Source of the DNA: an uncultured Bacteroides sp.
GTDB lineage: Bacteria > Bacteroidota > Bacteroidia > Cytophagales > Cyclobacteriaceae
Reading direction: 5' to 3'
Length of the DNA stretch: 64,000 nucleotides
Assembly: GCA_902168185.1 (NCBI GenBank)
Contig: CABHOV010000025.1
Span: 124,001-188,000, forward strand
In this document: positions 43,675 to 51,819 of the stretch, one piece after another
Layout: every line of letters begins with the position of its first letter
Numbering within the stretch: the stretch's first letter is position 1
The notes under the pieces: generated by a model
Told to the model about the DNA's origin: nothing
Databases searched by the model: none
Seen by the model: only the letters and a program-made list of their open reading frames with translations
Position numbers and translations under genes: made by a program

Positions 43675-46347
43675 CTACTGTTTTATGAGTTTATAGTATC
43701 GCGAGCCTTTTGGCGTGCGGACATGAACCACAAACATTCCTGATTTGAAATTGGAGGCATCACATTTTGTTGTCAAGTCAGGCTCCAGTGTATGTAATTT
43801 CTGATATACCGGTCTTCCATTCATGTCCACTATATCCAGTTGAACTTCACGGTTATCGAGCAGTATAAATTCATCGTCTTGTGAAAGATCGAGGGTGAAT
43901 TGCTCCTGTACAGGATTCGGATATACTACATATTCACGGGCTATCGTTGTGCCTTCGGGGAAAGCCATGCGAGCGGATAAAGAGAGGTTGGAAGTATAGG
44001 AACCACACGTGATCGCATCTACATCAAAGCCATTGGATGTTTCGTTGAACGCAAGACTTGTTGTCGGCAGACATGTGATCGGAGTCAGTATTTTTGCATG
44101 ACGATCCGTTTTGTCTACAACCTTAATATAGCGGCACCAGGTAATTTTTCCGGCAAGATCAAACGCCTTGTCCAACGGATCGTTGCATTGCTGTGAAGAT
44201 CCAGTCAATCCAAGCGAAGTCCATTGCGTACCATTCTGCGAAACAAAAACTTCTGCACGCTCCGGGTGACTCGAAAATGAAGGATCTCCATATGAAGTTT
44301 CATGCACGACCAGATCATTGCCAGGCTGATCATACAGGTTGCTGCTCAGTTCCAGTACAAGGAAGCCATTGTATCCAAGCGAGAAGAATTTAGATGGATC
44401 AGTAGCCATATCGTTAGCGTCAGGTTCACCAAGCGCCTGCCGTGCATCACTGAACTGTGGCGGAACCGGTTGTCCATTCTTCTGTAAACCCTGGTGATAA
44501 GACACTACACTTGCTGCGATCACACAAGCCGGTGGATTGCAAAGCTCCGAAGACGCACCCCGTATCAACGTCTTTGTTCCGGTAATGCCATCCTGCCAAC
44601 TGATCTTGATTGTATTCGGATTCATAACATTAGGAGTCGAAAATGTAGTATAGCCTGGAGGCATCAATTCCTTTCCGTGATATTCAGGTGCATAAAGCAA
44701 TTCCCAATCTATATATATACCGGTAACCTCGTGCGGATTATAAACGACCCAGTTTCGCACTCCGATGCTATCGGCACAGAGCGGAGTTATTACCAGCGGC
44801 AAAGGAGCGAGGCCACCCAACAAACGTATTGAATATACCTGATCAATTGCTGTACAACCTCCTACAGAAGCACGAATGGTAAAGGTAAAATCTCCCTGCG
44901 TGCCTGGTATACCTTTCAGTACAGCTTCTGTTTGTGCGGTGTCTCGTAGTGTAAGGCCGTATGGCAATGCGCCATCCACTATTGAGTAATGAACTTCTGT
45001 GACCGGAACATCGAATGCTGCAACCAGACGTTGTTCGAAGTATATATTTTCAATGGGATATGGTAATTCACTTGCTGTGGGGGTAATCGCCGTGGCCACC
45101 GGACAAGGAAGTACTTCTACTGTATACGTTTGTTGCGTCCCTTCGCAGTCGCCTAAATACGCCCGGAGTGTAAAGGTATATATACCGGACGTGGTAGGCG
45201 TACCGGTTAAATAAGCATCATACAATCCATCTGAACTTGCCACTAATGAAAGTCCCGGAGGAAGTGCTCCTGCCGAAACCTCAAAATTCGTAGACACTCC
45301 GGCATAGGACAGCAGAGGCCCTTGAAATCCTTCGTGTATATAGGCACCTGCATTTAATGTAGGAAGCTCAGTTGGATCGAAGCCGCTGTTAAGGCATGTC
45401 CAGTTTGAGGTAATGGTAAGTGTATCGCTACATCCCTGCGCTGTGGTTCCAAGAATAACAAAACTGAAAGTGCCAGGCTCAGTTATAGTACCATGCAAGT
45501 CTGCACAACCTTGTCCATCCGAATTCAAAGCATAACCGGCTGGTAAACTTAGTGCCGTAAATTGAACCGGGTCTGCGTTTGTTACATTACAGATCTCATA
45601 ATATTCCGGTACACCTACTATACCATAAGTGTTCTCTGCATGTACAACTTCAAGTGTAAAATTACTACACCGGTCTGCACCCTCTATTGTAACCGTATAC
45701 TGCTGCTCGCCTCCGGGGCAATTCGTTCCACGATATGCCCGCACGGTAAATGTATATATACCTGGAGTGGTAGGCTGGCCGGTTAAGTAAGCATCGTACA
45801 TTCCATCTGGACTTGGTACGATTGAAAGTCCGGGAGGAAGAGTTCCTGCCGTTACTTCAAAATCCAGGGCTACCCCGAAAGAGGAGAGTAAAGGTCCAAG
45901 GAATCCTTCATGAACATCATCGCCTATATTAAACGGAGGAAATTCAGCTGTATCGAAGCCACTGTTAATACATGTCCATGTAGAGGTAAAGGTAAGTGTA
46001 TCTGTGCAACCTTGAGTCGTGCTGGCAGCGATAACAAAGCTGAAAGTGCCGGACTCCATCATGGTTCCATATATATCTGCACAGCCTGATGAACTTGTAT
46101 ACAATGTATAACCGGGAGGCAAGCTGATCACTGTGAAATCTACATCATCTCCGTTCGCTATGTTACAGATATTATAATATTCCGGTATACCCACAGTACC
46201 ATAGGTGTTCTCCGAATACACAACGCCAACGGCAAAATCACTGCAATTGGGATCATCCGGATCTTCCGGATCGGGTGGTTGTGCGAATGCAACTATACAT
46301 ATCAAAAAGCAAAACCCAAAGGCCAACAACGTGAATAGATTTTTCAT
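43675..46347 (-). CDS. T9SS-exported surface protein A with two tandem modules
   Basis: 890 residues. Signal peptide MKNLFTLLAFGFCFLICIVAFAQ, then an acidic proline stretch. Two homologous modules follow at 35-226 and 227-415, each with CxxF...ENTYGxVGxPEYY.IC, GTFSFVI..TTQGC.DTL, SGFD, HEGF.GPLLS, LPPGLS and TPTTxGIYTFT.RAY, that is paired Ig-like/He_PIG folds. An Ig-like domain, a ~200-residue domain shared with the neighbour (LGEPDAND, LGYNGFLVLELSS, GNDLVVHE, PERAEVFVSQNG, WCRYIKVVDKTDRHAK) and a type A T9SS sorting domain (YVVYPNPVQEQF to YKLIKQ) complete it. It should be surface-exposed or released. Function unknown; adhesin is possible. Confidence 0.85.
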   Translation of the reverse strand: MKNLFTLLAFGFCFLICIVAFAQPPDPEDPDDPNCSDFAVGVVYSENTYGTVGIPEYYNICNIANGDDVDFTVISLPPGYTLYTSSSGCADIYGTMMESGTFSFVIAASTTQGCTDTLTFTSTWTCINSGFDTAEFPPFNIGDDVHEGFLGPLLSSFGVALDFEVTAGTLPPGLSIVPSPDGMYDAYLTGQPTTPGIYTFTVRAYRGTNCPGGEQQYTVTIEGADRCSNFTLEVVHAENTYGIVGVPEYYEICNVTNADPVQFTALSLPAGYALNSDGQGCADLHGTITEPGTFSFVILGTTAQGCSDTLTITSNWTCLNSGFDPTELPTLNAGAYIHEGFQGPLLSYAGVSTNFEVSAGALPPGLSLVASSDGLYDAYLTGTPTTSGIYTFTLRAYLGDCEGTQQTYTVEVLPCPVATAITPTASELPYPIENIYFEQRLVAAFDVPVTEVHYSIVDGALPYGLTLRDTAQTEAVLKGIPGTQGDFTFTIRASVGGCTAIDQVYSIRLLGGLAPLPLVITPLCADSIGVRNWVVYNPHEVTGIYIDWELLYAPEYHGKELMPPGYTTFSTPNVMNPNTIKISWQDGITGTKTLIRGASSELCNPPACVIAASVVSYHQGLQKNGQPVPPQFSDARQALGEPDANDMATDPSKFFSLGYNGFLVLELSSNLYDQPGNDLVVHETSYGDPSFSSHPERAEVFVSQNGTQWTSLGLTGSSQQCNDPLDKAFDLAGKITWCRYIKVVDKTDRHAKILTPITCLPTTSLAFNETSNGFDVDAITCGSYTSNLSLSARMAFPEGTTIAREYVVYPNPVQEQFTLDLSQDDEFILLDNREVQLDIVDMNGRPVYQKLHTLEPDLTTKCDASNFKSGMFVVHVRTPKGSRYYKLIKQ

Positions 46348-46430
46348 TTTACAGTTTGGTTAAAAGTTTAATCATTTGCGCAGGAGTTTAAAGAGTTTTT
46401 AGGCTTATGAAGTAACACGAGCTTTAACAT

Positions 46431-46500
46431 TTGGTGTATATATTATTCAGGATATAGAAGCATTGTCAGGTCTCAACCTGACAATGCTTTGATACACCAA
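46431..46500. repeat. Nested inverted repeat between the tandem paralogues
   Basis: Inner stem of 14 bp (AAGCATTGTCAGGT at 46458-46471, complement at 46476-46489, loop CTCA) inside an outer 9-bp stem (TTGGTGTAT at 46431-46439, complement at 46492-46500). No good T-run follows on the minus strand. Probably the 3' end structure of the gene at 46507. Confidence 0.65.
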
Positions 46501-46506
46501 TGCTTA

Positions 46507-48588
46507 TTAGCGTTTAATGAACTTAAAGAATCCTGAAGTGCTATTTTCGGAACGTAGATTTAGTATATACATACCAGGATGCAATCCCGAAAGCTCACAC
46601 TGTGTCGCGCGGTTGGTATCCAGGGTGTGGATCTTTTTATATACCGGGTTACCACTTACATCGCGGATATTTATTTCAACACGACCATCGGCAGGTATAG
46701 CGATTGTTTCTTTCGAGAGATCGATGGTTAATACATCCTGTGCCGGATTCGGAGACAGAATATAGGCTTCGTCATTTAGAGCGGACTCTTCTCCAAATGC
46801 TCCTTGTCTTGCAAAGGTTGATCCTTGTGCACAGGTTACAGCATCGAGGTCGAAACCATCAGAGTTTCCATCAAAAGCCAATGCGGATGTAGGAGCACAC
46901 GTTACGGCATCACGAACTTTAGCATGCCGGTCGGTTTTATCGACAACCTTAATATACCGGCACCAGTTGATTTTTCCGGCAAGGTCAAAAGAATGATCCA
47001 AAGTTCCCTGGCATGTAGCAGGACTTGTCAATCCCAGAGATACCCAATTCAAACCATCTTTAGATACAAAGACTTCGGCGCGCTCAGGGTACGCTGCAAA
47101 AGTTGGATTGCCTGCTGAATATTCATATACCGTCAGATCATTCCCCGGTTCGTCAGTTACTATACTACTTAATTGCAGTACAACAAATCCGTTATAGCCT
47201 AGTGTTAGATATTTTCCTAATGCATCAGGAGCATCGTTGGCATCCGGTTCTCCTAATGTAGTGGCTGGTTCATTTTCGAAGAAGTATATACTACCTCCAT
47301 CTTTCTGTAAACCAAAAGTAGTTTGAATTACATTCGATGCGTAAACACACGCAGGCGGGTTGCACAGTTCCGTAGAAGCCGCCCGAACAATACTCTTGAC
47401 GGAGCTTACACCATCATACCAGGATATTCTAATTGTATTGGGATTTGAAATGCTTGGCGTCTCAAAATACGTGTCCCCTGGAGCAGCAGTAATGGCATCA
47501 ACACTTGTTACCCATACACTAAAGCTGAAATATACCAGGTTCCACTTTACCGCAACTGGGAAGCTGTTGGGATTATAGATTCGCCAGTTACGGACTTCGT
47601 TACTCTCATTGCAGATCGGATAAATGATGGGAGATTTTACAGGTTCGTCATTGGCAACCATCAATGTATATACCTGATTGCCTGCAATGCAACTGTCGCC
47701 CAATATAGCATACATTCTGAATTTATAAGTGCCGGGTGCAGTTGGTATACCTGATAAGGTAGCGGAAATACTATCGGCGTTACGCTGCAATGAAAGCCCC
47801 GGAACGGAACTATCAATTTCATACCGAACAGAGGCTACGGTATATAGTAATGATATACTAAAGCCTTGACTATAGGCTTGCCCTTTGATGGCATAATGAA
47901 GCATGGTGTTCGAGGGGTAGATCGAATCTGGCGCTAAGCAGCTGAATTTTTGCGCGTAATCAACGGTATCGTGACAACCATCCGCTGTAGTGGCAGCAAC
48001 AACAAAATGAAGAAAACCATCCTCTTGTGCTGCTCCTGTAACTTTCAGGCATTCATCTCCAGACTGATAGTCATCGACAGAATAGCCTTTCGGTAAACTG
48101 ACAACAGAATAGTAGATTGAATCCCAGGGATATTGATTAGAGGGACATGCGCTGGCTTCGCCAACTTCGCCAACAAATCCAAATCCCAGTTCGCCACCAA
48201 AAACGATTTCGAATTTATCGCAAGGCAAATTCCATACAACTTCTGCGGTATATTCTTGTTCAAATACAGGGCAACCAGGCGCTGACGCCGCCGCCAGCGT
48301 GAAAGTATAGCTGCCAGCTATATTCGGTGTTCCGGAAAGAACTTTTCCGTTAAATGACATACCCGGAGGAATACTTCCATCGGTGACTTCAAATATAGCA
48401 TTCAGATACCACACGCCACTGGCCCTGGCTTCAAACGGAACGTACCCGGATTTGCCAACGACCAGGTTCGCGGTAATAACAGCCGGAGTAATTTCATCCA
48501 GTGTTACACAGGTGTTCTGCGCATATAAAGGAACGCATAACAGATAGCATAGCCCAAAGGCCAAACGGGTAAATAAATTTTTTTTCAT
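46507..48588 (-). CDS. T9SS-exported surface protein B, paralogue of A
   Basis: 693 residues. Signal peptide MKKNLFTRLAFGLCYLLCVPLYAQ, close to that of its neighbour. Ig-like/He_PIG segments (IPPGMSFNGKVLSGTPNIAGSYTFTLAA, LSGIPTAPGTYKFRMYAI) precede the shared unknown domain (VYASNVIQTTFGLQKDGG, LGEPDANDAPD, LGYNGFVVLQLSS, GNDLTVYEYSAG, YPERAEVFVSKDG, FDLAGKINWCRYIKVVDKTDRHAK, GFDLDAVTC) and a type A sorting domain (AYILSPNPAQDVLTIDLS to FKFIKR). It has fewer N-terminal modules than A. It is transcribed ahead of A on the same strand. Function unknown. Confidence 0.85.
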   Translation of the reverse strand: MKKNLFTRLAFGLCYLLCVPLYAQNTCVTLDEITPAVITANLVVGKSGYVPFEARASGVWYLNAIFEVTDGSIPPGMSFNGKVLSGTPNIAGSYTFTLAAASAPGCPVFEQEYTAEVVWNLPCDKFEIVFGGELGFGFVGEVGEASACPSNQYPWDSIYYSVVSLPKGYSVDDYQSGDECLKVTGAAQEDGFLHFVVAATTADGCHDTVDYAQKFSCLAPDSIYPSNTMLHYAIKGQAYSQGFSISLLYTVASVRYEIDSSVPGLSLQRNADSISATLSGIPTAPGTYKFRMYAILGDSCIAGNQVYTLMVANDEPVKSPIIYPICNESNEVRNWRIYNPNSFPVAVKWNLVYFSFSVWVTSVDAITAAPGDTYFETPSISNPNTIRISWYDGVSSVKSIVRAASTELCNPPACVYASNVIQTTFGLQKDGGSIYFFENEPATTLGEPDANDAPDALGKYLTLGYNGFVVLQLSSIVTDEPGNDLTVYEYSAGNPTFAAYPERAEVFVSKDGLNWVSLGLTSPATCQGTLDHSFDLAGKINWCRYIKVVDKTDRHAKVRDAVTCAPTSALAFDGNSDGFDLDAVTCAQGSTFARQGAFGEESALNDEAYILSPNPAQDVLTIDLSKETIAIPADGRVEINIRDVSGNPVYKKIHTLDTNRATQCELSGLHPGMYILNLRSENSTSGFFKFIKR

Positions 48589-49146
48589 ACGAGGGGGGTG
48601 ATTGTATATAATTATTGAAACGATATGCTGCTATAGTTCTCGCAGCAATTACTTACAGGACATACGTATAGCCTGAAGCCCAAGGACCTTTAACGGTTTT
48701 TTTTCATAATAAAGGTTTGAATTGTAATGCTAACAACCAGAATTGCTGGCAATGGAGCCAGTCGAAAATGGATATCAATCAACGTAAGCTATATATCATA
48801 TTGCTAACAGGTTGATTAAAGCCGGGAGCAACTAAGACCATAGGATCGCGAGTACTTATTGAAGTCTCGATCGATTAGATGATTTTACTTTAATAAGGAT
48901 CATCCCCGAATTTCGCGGTGGGGAAACCGTTGACCAATCATGCAGCCTGAAGGCCAATAATGTACGTAAAATGTTTTTCATAGAGGGGGAATTTTTTGGT
49001 AATCGAACATACCTAAAAACGGAGCCATTGACAATTGGATACGCTATTTTTTCAAACCTTTTAAACAATTTTCCTTTTTGCGTGTTAAGCTGTGTTCAAG
49101 TCGGGTGTAAACCGTTAATTTTGCAAACAAATTAATTTCAATTTTT
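48589..49146. other. 558-base intergenic region with two fossil 5' ends
   Basis: Divergent spacer before ispG. An ACAGGACA word is at 48655-48662. Two minus-strand stretches resemble the first ~45 bases of the T9SS paralogue genes: 48661-48707 and 48935-48981, each an ATG followed by A-runs and then TTGG(C/G)CTTCAGGCT where the intact genes have TTGGCCTTTGGG. The second is preceded by CCCCCTCT, like the C-rich leader of the intact gene at 48588. Neither has a lasting open frame related to the family. Confidence 0.45.
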
Positions 49147-51111
49147 GTGGATCAGCCAATAGCTTCATTAAAGCAATACTGCAACAGCATAGTACAGTAC
49201 AGTCGGAGGAAAACAGTAGAGGTAAAGATTGGTGATGTACCTATGGGAGGTAAGAATCCTATCCGCATTCAGTCGATGACTACGATTGATACGATGGATA
49301 CAAAGGGTTCTGTTGAGCAAACGATTCGTATGGTGGATGCAGGTTGTGAGTATGTGCGCATTACCGCACCCAGTATGAAGGAAGCGCAGAACCTGGAAGC
49401 GATAAAAAAAGAACTTCGCGCACGTGGCTATACAGTTCCCTTGATTGCAGATATACATTTCACTCCCAACGCAGCTGAACTAGCAGCACGGATTGTTGAA
49501 AAGGTTCGGATCAATCCCGGTAATTATGCCGACAAAAAACGTTTTGAAACCATTGAATATACCGAAGCTACCTATCAGGCCGAGCTTCATCGCATCCGTG
49601 ATAAATTTTTACCACTGATCAAGATTTGCAAAGAATACGGTACGGCTATGCGCATTGGTACCAACCACGGCTCGCTGAGTGATCGTATCATGAGCCGCTA
49701 TGGCGATAGCCCGGTAGGGATGGTAGAATCTGCACTTGAATTTCTTCGCATTTGTGAAGATGAAAATTTCTTCAACATCACGTTGTCTATGAAATCCAGT
49801 AACCCGCAGGTGATGGTGCAGGCATATAGGTTGCTATCGCAAAAGCTGGATGAAGAGGGCTTGAAACCATACCCGCTGCACTTAGGTGTAACCGAAGCTG
49901 GTGAAGGCGAAGACGGTCGTGTTAAATCATCGGTAGGTATAGGTACTTTGCTGGAAGATGGATTAGGTGATACGATTCGTGTGTCGCTCACAGAAGAACC
50001 GGAAGCAGAAGTTCCTGTAGCCTATACGTTGGCGAAGCGCTATGATAATCGTGCAGGGCATGATCCTATTCCGTCCGTGAGTCATTATCCGATAACACCA
50101 TTCGAATATAATCGCAGAGCAACGCGTCAGGTTATAAATATAGGCGGTGGAGAACATTTGGTACCGCGGGTAGTCGCAGACTTTTCTGCAAAAGAAAAGA
50201 TAACTGCAGCATCGTTATTTGCCTTGGGATATCACTACTCGGTACCCTTGGACAAATGGAATATTACTGACATGGCGTGTGACTATATATTTCTGGGAGA
50301 TCGCACAATTGACTTTGAGATACCGGGCACGTTGGGGCTAATTTTTAACTACAAAACATGGCTCACACAAAAAGATAGGGACAGAGCGTATCCGTTTATC
50401 CGTGCAGCACAATACATGGAAGGTACAGCGCTATCCGACAAGGTAAATTTCATTTATACCTTGTTGAAGGATGTTAGCGATGAATTGATTGCCAAATTGA
50501 AAGAAGATAAAACTGCAGTGTTGTTTATAGATAGCTATAACAAACATGGCATGGCCGAACAACGGAGGTTGTTTGTTGAGCTGATCAACCAGCAGTGTGA
50601 TGTACCGGTGATTATTGGCCGGGCATATACTGACCTGAGCAGCGAGCAACTCCAGCTTTATGCGTCAACGGATCTGGGTGGCTTACTGGTGGATGGTCTG
50701 GGAGATGGTGTATTTATAGCGGCTGAAAATTGTGGCTCCGATAAAATGGTGAACGAAACCGCTTTTAATATTCTTCAGGCGACTCGTACCCGCATTTCAA
50801 AGACAGAGTATATATCATGTCCTTCCTGTGGACGTACATTGTTTGATCTTCAGGAGACAACCGCGAAGATACGTGTAAGAACAAGTCATCTGAAAGGAAT
50901 AAAGATCGGGATCATGGGATGCATTGTAAACGGTCCAGGTGAAATGGCTGATGCTGACTATGGCTATGTAGGTTCAGGGCCCGGGAGAATAACATTATAT
51001 AAGGGAAAGGAAGTGGTGCGTAAAAATGTACCGACTGCACAAGCGGTGGATGAGTTGATAAATCTGATCCGTGAGCATGGCGACTGGATTGAACTTGAAG
51101 CGATAAGCTGA
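49147..51111 (+). CDS. ispG: 4-hydroxy-3-methylbut-2-enyl diphosphate synthase, long form
   Basis: 654 residues, the three-domain version found in Bacteroidota, Chlamydiae and plants: TIM barrel (VKIGDVPMGGKNPIRIQSMTTIDTMDT, LIADIHFTPNAAELAAR, VRINPGNYAD, LHLGVTEAGEGEDGRVKSSVGIG), an insert of ~250 residues (about 310-545), and the 4Fe-4S domain (SCPSCGRTLFDLQ, KIGIMGCIVNGPGEMADADYGYVG). It converts MEcPP to HMBPP in the MEP isoprenoid pathway with electrons from ferredoxin or flavodoxin. No ATG precedes the conserved start, so the GTG at 49147 is used. Two small genes follow closely. Confidence 0.97.
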   Translation: MDQPIASLKQYCNSIVQYSRRKTVEVKIGDVPMGGKNPIRIQSMTTIDTMDTKGSVEQTIRMVDAGCEYVRITAPSMKEAQNLEAIKKELRARGYTVPLIADIHFTPNAAELAARIVEKVRINPGNYADKKRFETIEYTEATYQAELHRIRDKFLPLIKICKEYGTAMRIGTNHGSLSDRIMSRYGDSPVGMVESALEFLRICEDENFFNITLSMKSSNPQVMVQAYRLLSQKLDEEGLKPYPLHLGVTEAGEGEDGRVKSSVGIGTLLEDGLGDTIRVSLTEEPEAEVPVAYTLAKRYDNRAGHDPIPSVSHYPITPFEYNRRATRQVINIGGGEHLVPRVVADFSAKEKITAASLFALGYHYSVPLDKWNITDMACDYIFLGDRTIDFEIPGTLGLIFNYKTWLTQKDRDRAYPFIRAAQYMEGTALSDKVNFIYTLLKDVSDELIAKLKEDKTAVLFIDSYNKHGMAEQRRLFVELINQQCDVPVIIGRAYTDLSSEQLQLYASTDLGGLLVDGLGDGVFIAAENCGSDKMVNETAFNILQATRTRISKTEYISCPSCGRTLFDLQETTAKIRVRTSHLKGIKIGIMGCIVNGPGEMADADYGYVGSGPGRITLYKGKEVVRKNVPTAQAVDELINLIREHGDWIELEAIS

Positions 51112-51136
51112 TGTTAACGAATAAAGTGTAATCGAA

Positions 51137-51376
51137 ATGGAAGATATAAAAAACAGTGCAACTCCTGCTAACCAGGAGAACCCGAAGAAGGGTGGATGGA
51201 AGGAGTTCTTTAGTCTGGGAGAAGTAGGAAATTATTTCTTTCGTAAGAAAGATCCCGCCCGCCCAAATAATATAAATATCCGGATGATGCATGGCGTAAA
51301 TAAAATTTCCATTGCTATATTTCTGGTAGGGGTGCTATACCTTATTTTCAAACTGGTAATTAAACCGCGTTTATAG
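51137..51376 (+). CDS. Small single-helix membrane protein (DUF6728-like)
   Basis: 79 residues. A polar N-terminus with WKEFFSLGEVGNYFFRKKDPARPNNINIRMMHGVNKISIAIFLVGVLYLIFKLVI: a conserved-looking amphipathic part and one transmembrane helix (about 55-75), typical of a small family I know from Cytophagales as DUF6728. It starts 25 bases after ispG and its stop abuts the GTG of the next gene (51377). Function unknown. Confidence 0.8.
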   Translation: MEDIKNSATPANQENPKKGGWKEFFSLGEVGNYFFRKKDPARPNNINIRMMHGVNKISIAIFLVGVLYLIFKLVIKPRL

Positions 51377-51730
51377 GTGAACATAGAAAGTTACCGGGCT
51401 TACTGTATTGCCAAGAAAGGTGTTACCGAAGAATTTCCCTTCGGGGAGCAAATATTGGTATATAAAGTGATGGGCAAAGTATTCGCCCTTACCGATGTCG
51501 AAGAATTTGGAAGTATAAATCTGAAAGTGGATCCGGAGAAAGGAGTGGAGCTGCGTGAACAATATGCTTCCGTCCAGCCTGGGTATCACATGAATAAAAA
51601 ACATTGGATCACCGTTCTCATCGATGGTTCCATCCCCGATAAATTACTGAAACAATGGATTGATGAATCGTATCAACTGGTTGTTTCCGGTCTGCCGAAA
51701 AAACAACAAGCAGCGCTTCAAACATTATAA
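51377..51730 (+). CDS. MmcQ/YjbR family protein
   Basis: 117 residues from a GTG directly after the preceding stop. YRAYCIAKKGVTEEFPFGEQILVYKVMGKVFALTD, NLKVDPEKGVELREQY, VQPGYHMNKKHWITVLIDG and LLKQWIDESYQLVVSGLPKKQQ are the family blocks (CyaY-like double-wing fold, often called DNA-binding). Length is normal. Third gene of the probable ispG operon, with no obvious metabolic link. Confidence 0.93.
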   Translation: MNIESYRAYCIAKKGVTEEFPFGEQILVYKVMGKVFALTDVEEFGSINLKVDPEKGVELREQYASVQPGYHMNKKHWITVLIDGSIPDKLLKQWIDESYQLVVSGLPKKQQAALQTL

Positions 51731-51819
51731 TGCATTACACCACTTACTATATAGTTGATTCTTGTTCTTTAAGTTTATATATAGTATAGTGATTATAAGA
51801 TTTAATACCACAATTTTTT

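Noticed and set aside
48856-49068. 70-residue minus-strand frame
   Set aside because: Only its internal MKNILRTLLAF segment resembles anything (the T9SS paralogue signal peptides), and it degenerates at once; treated as a fossil 5' end, not a gene.
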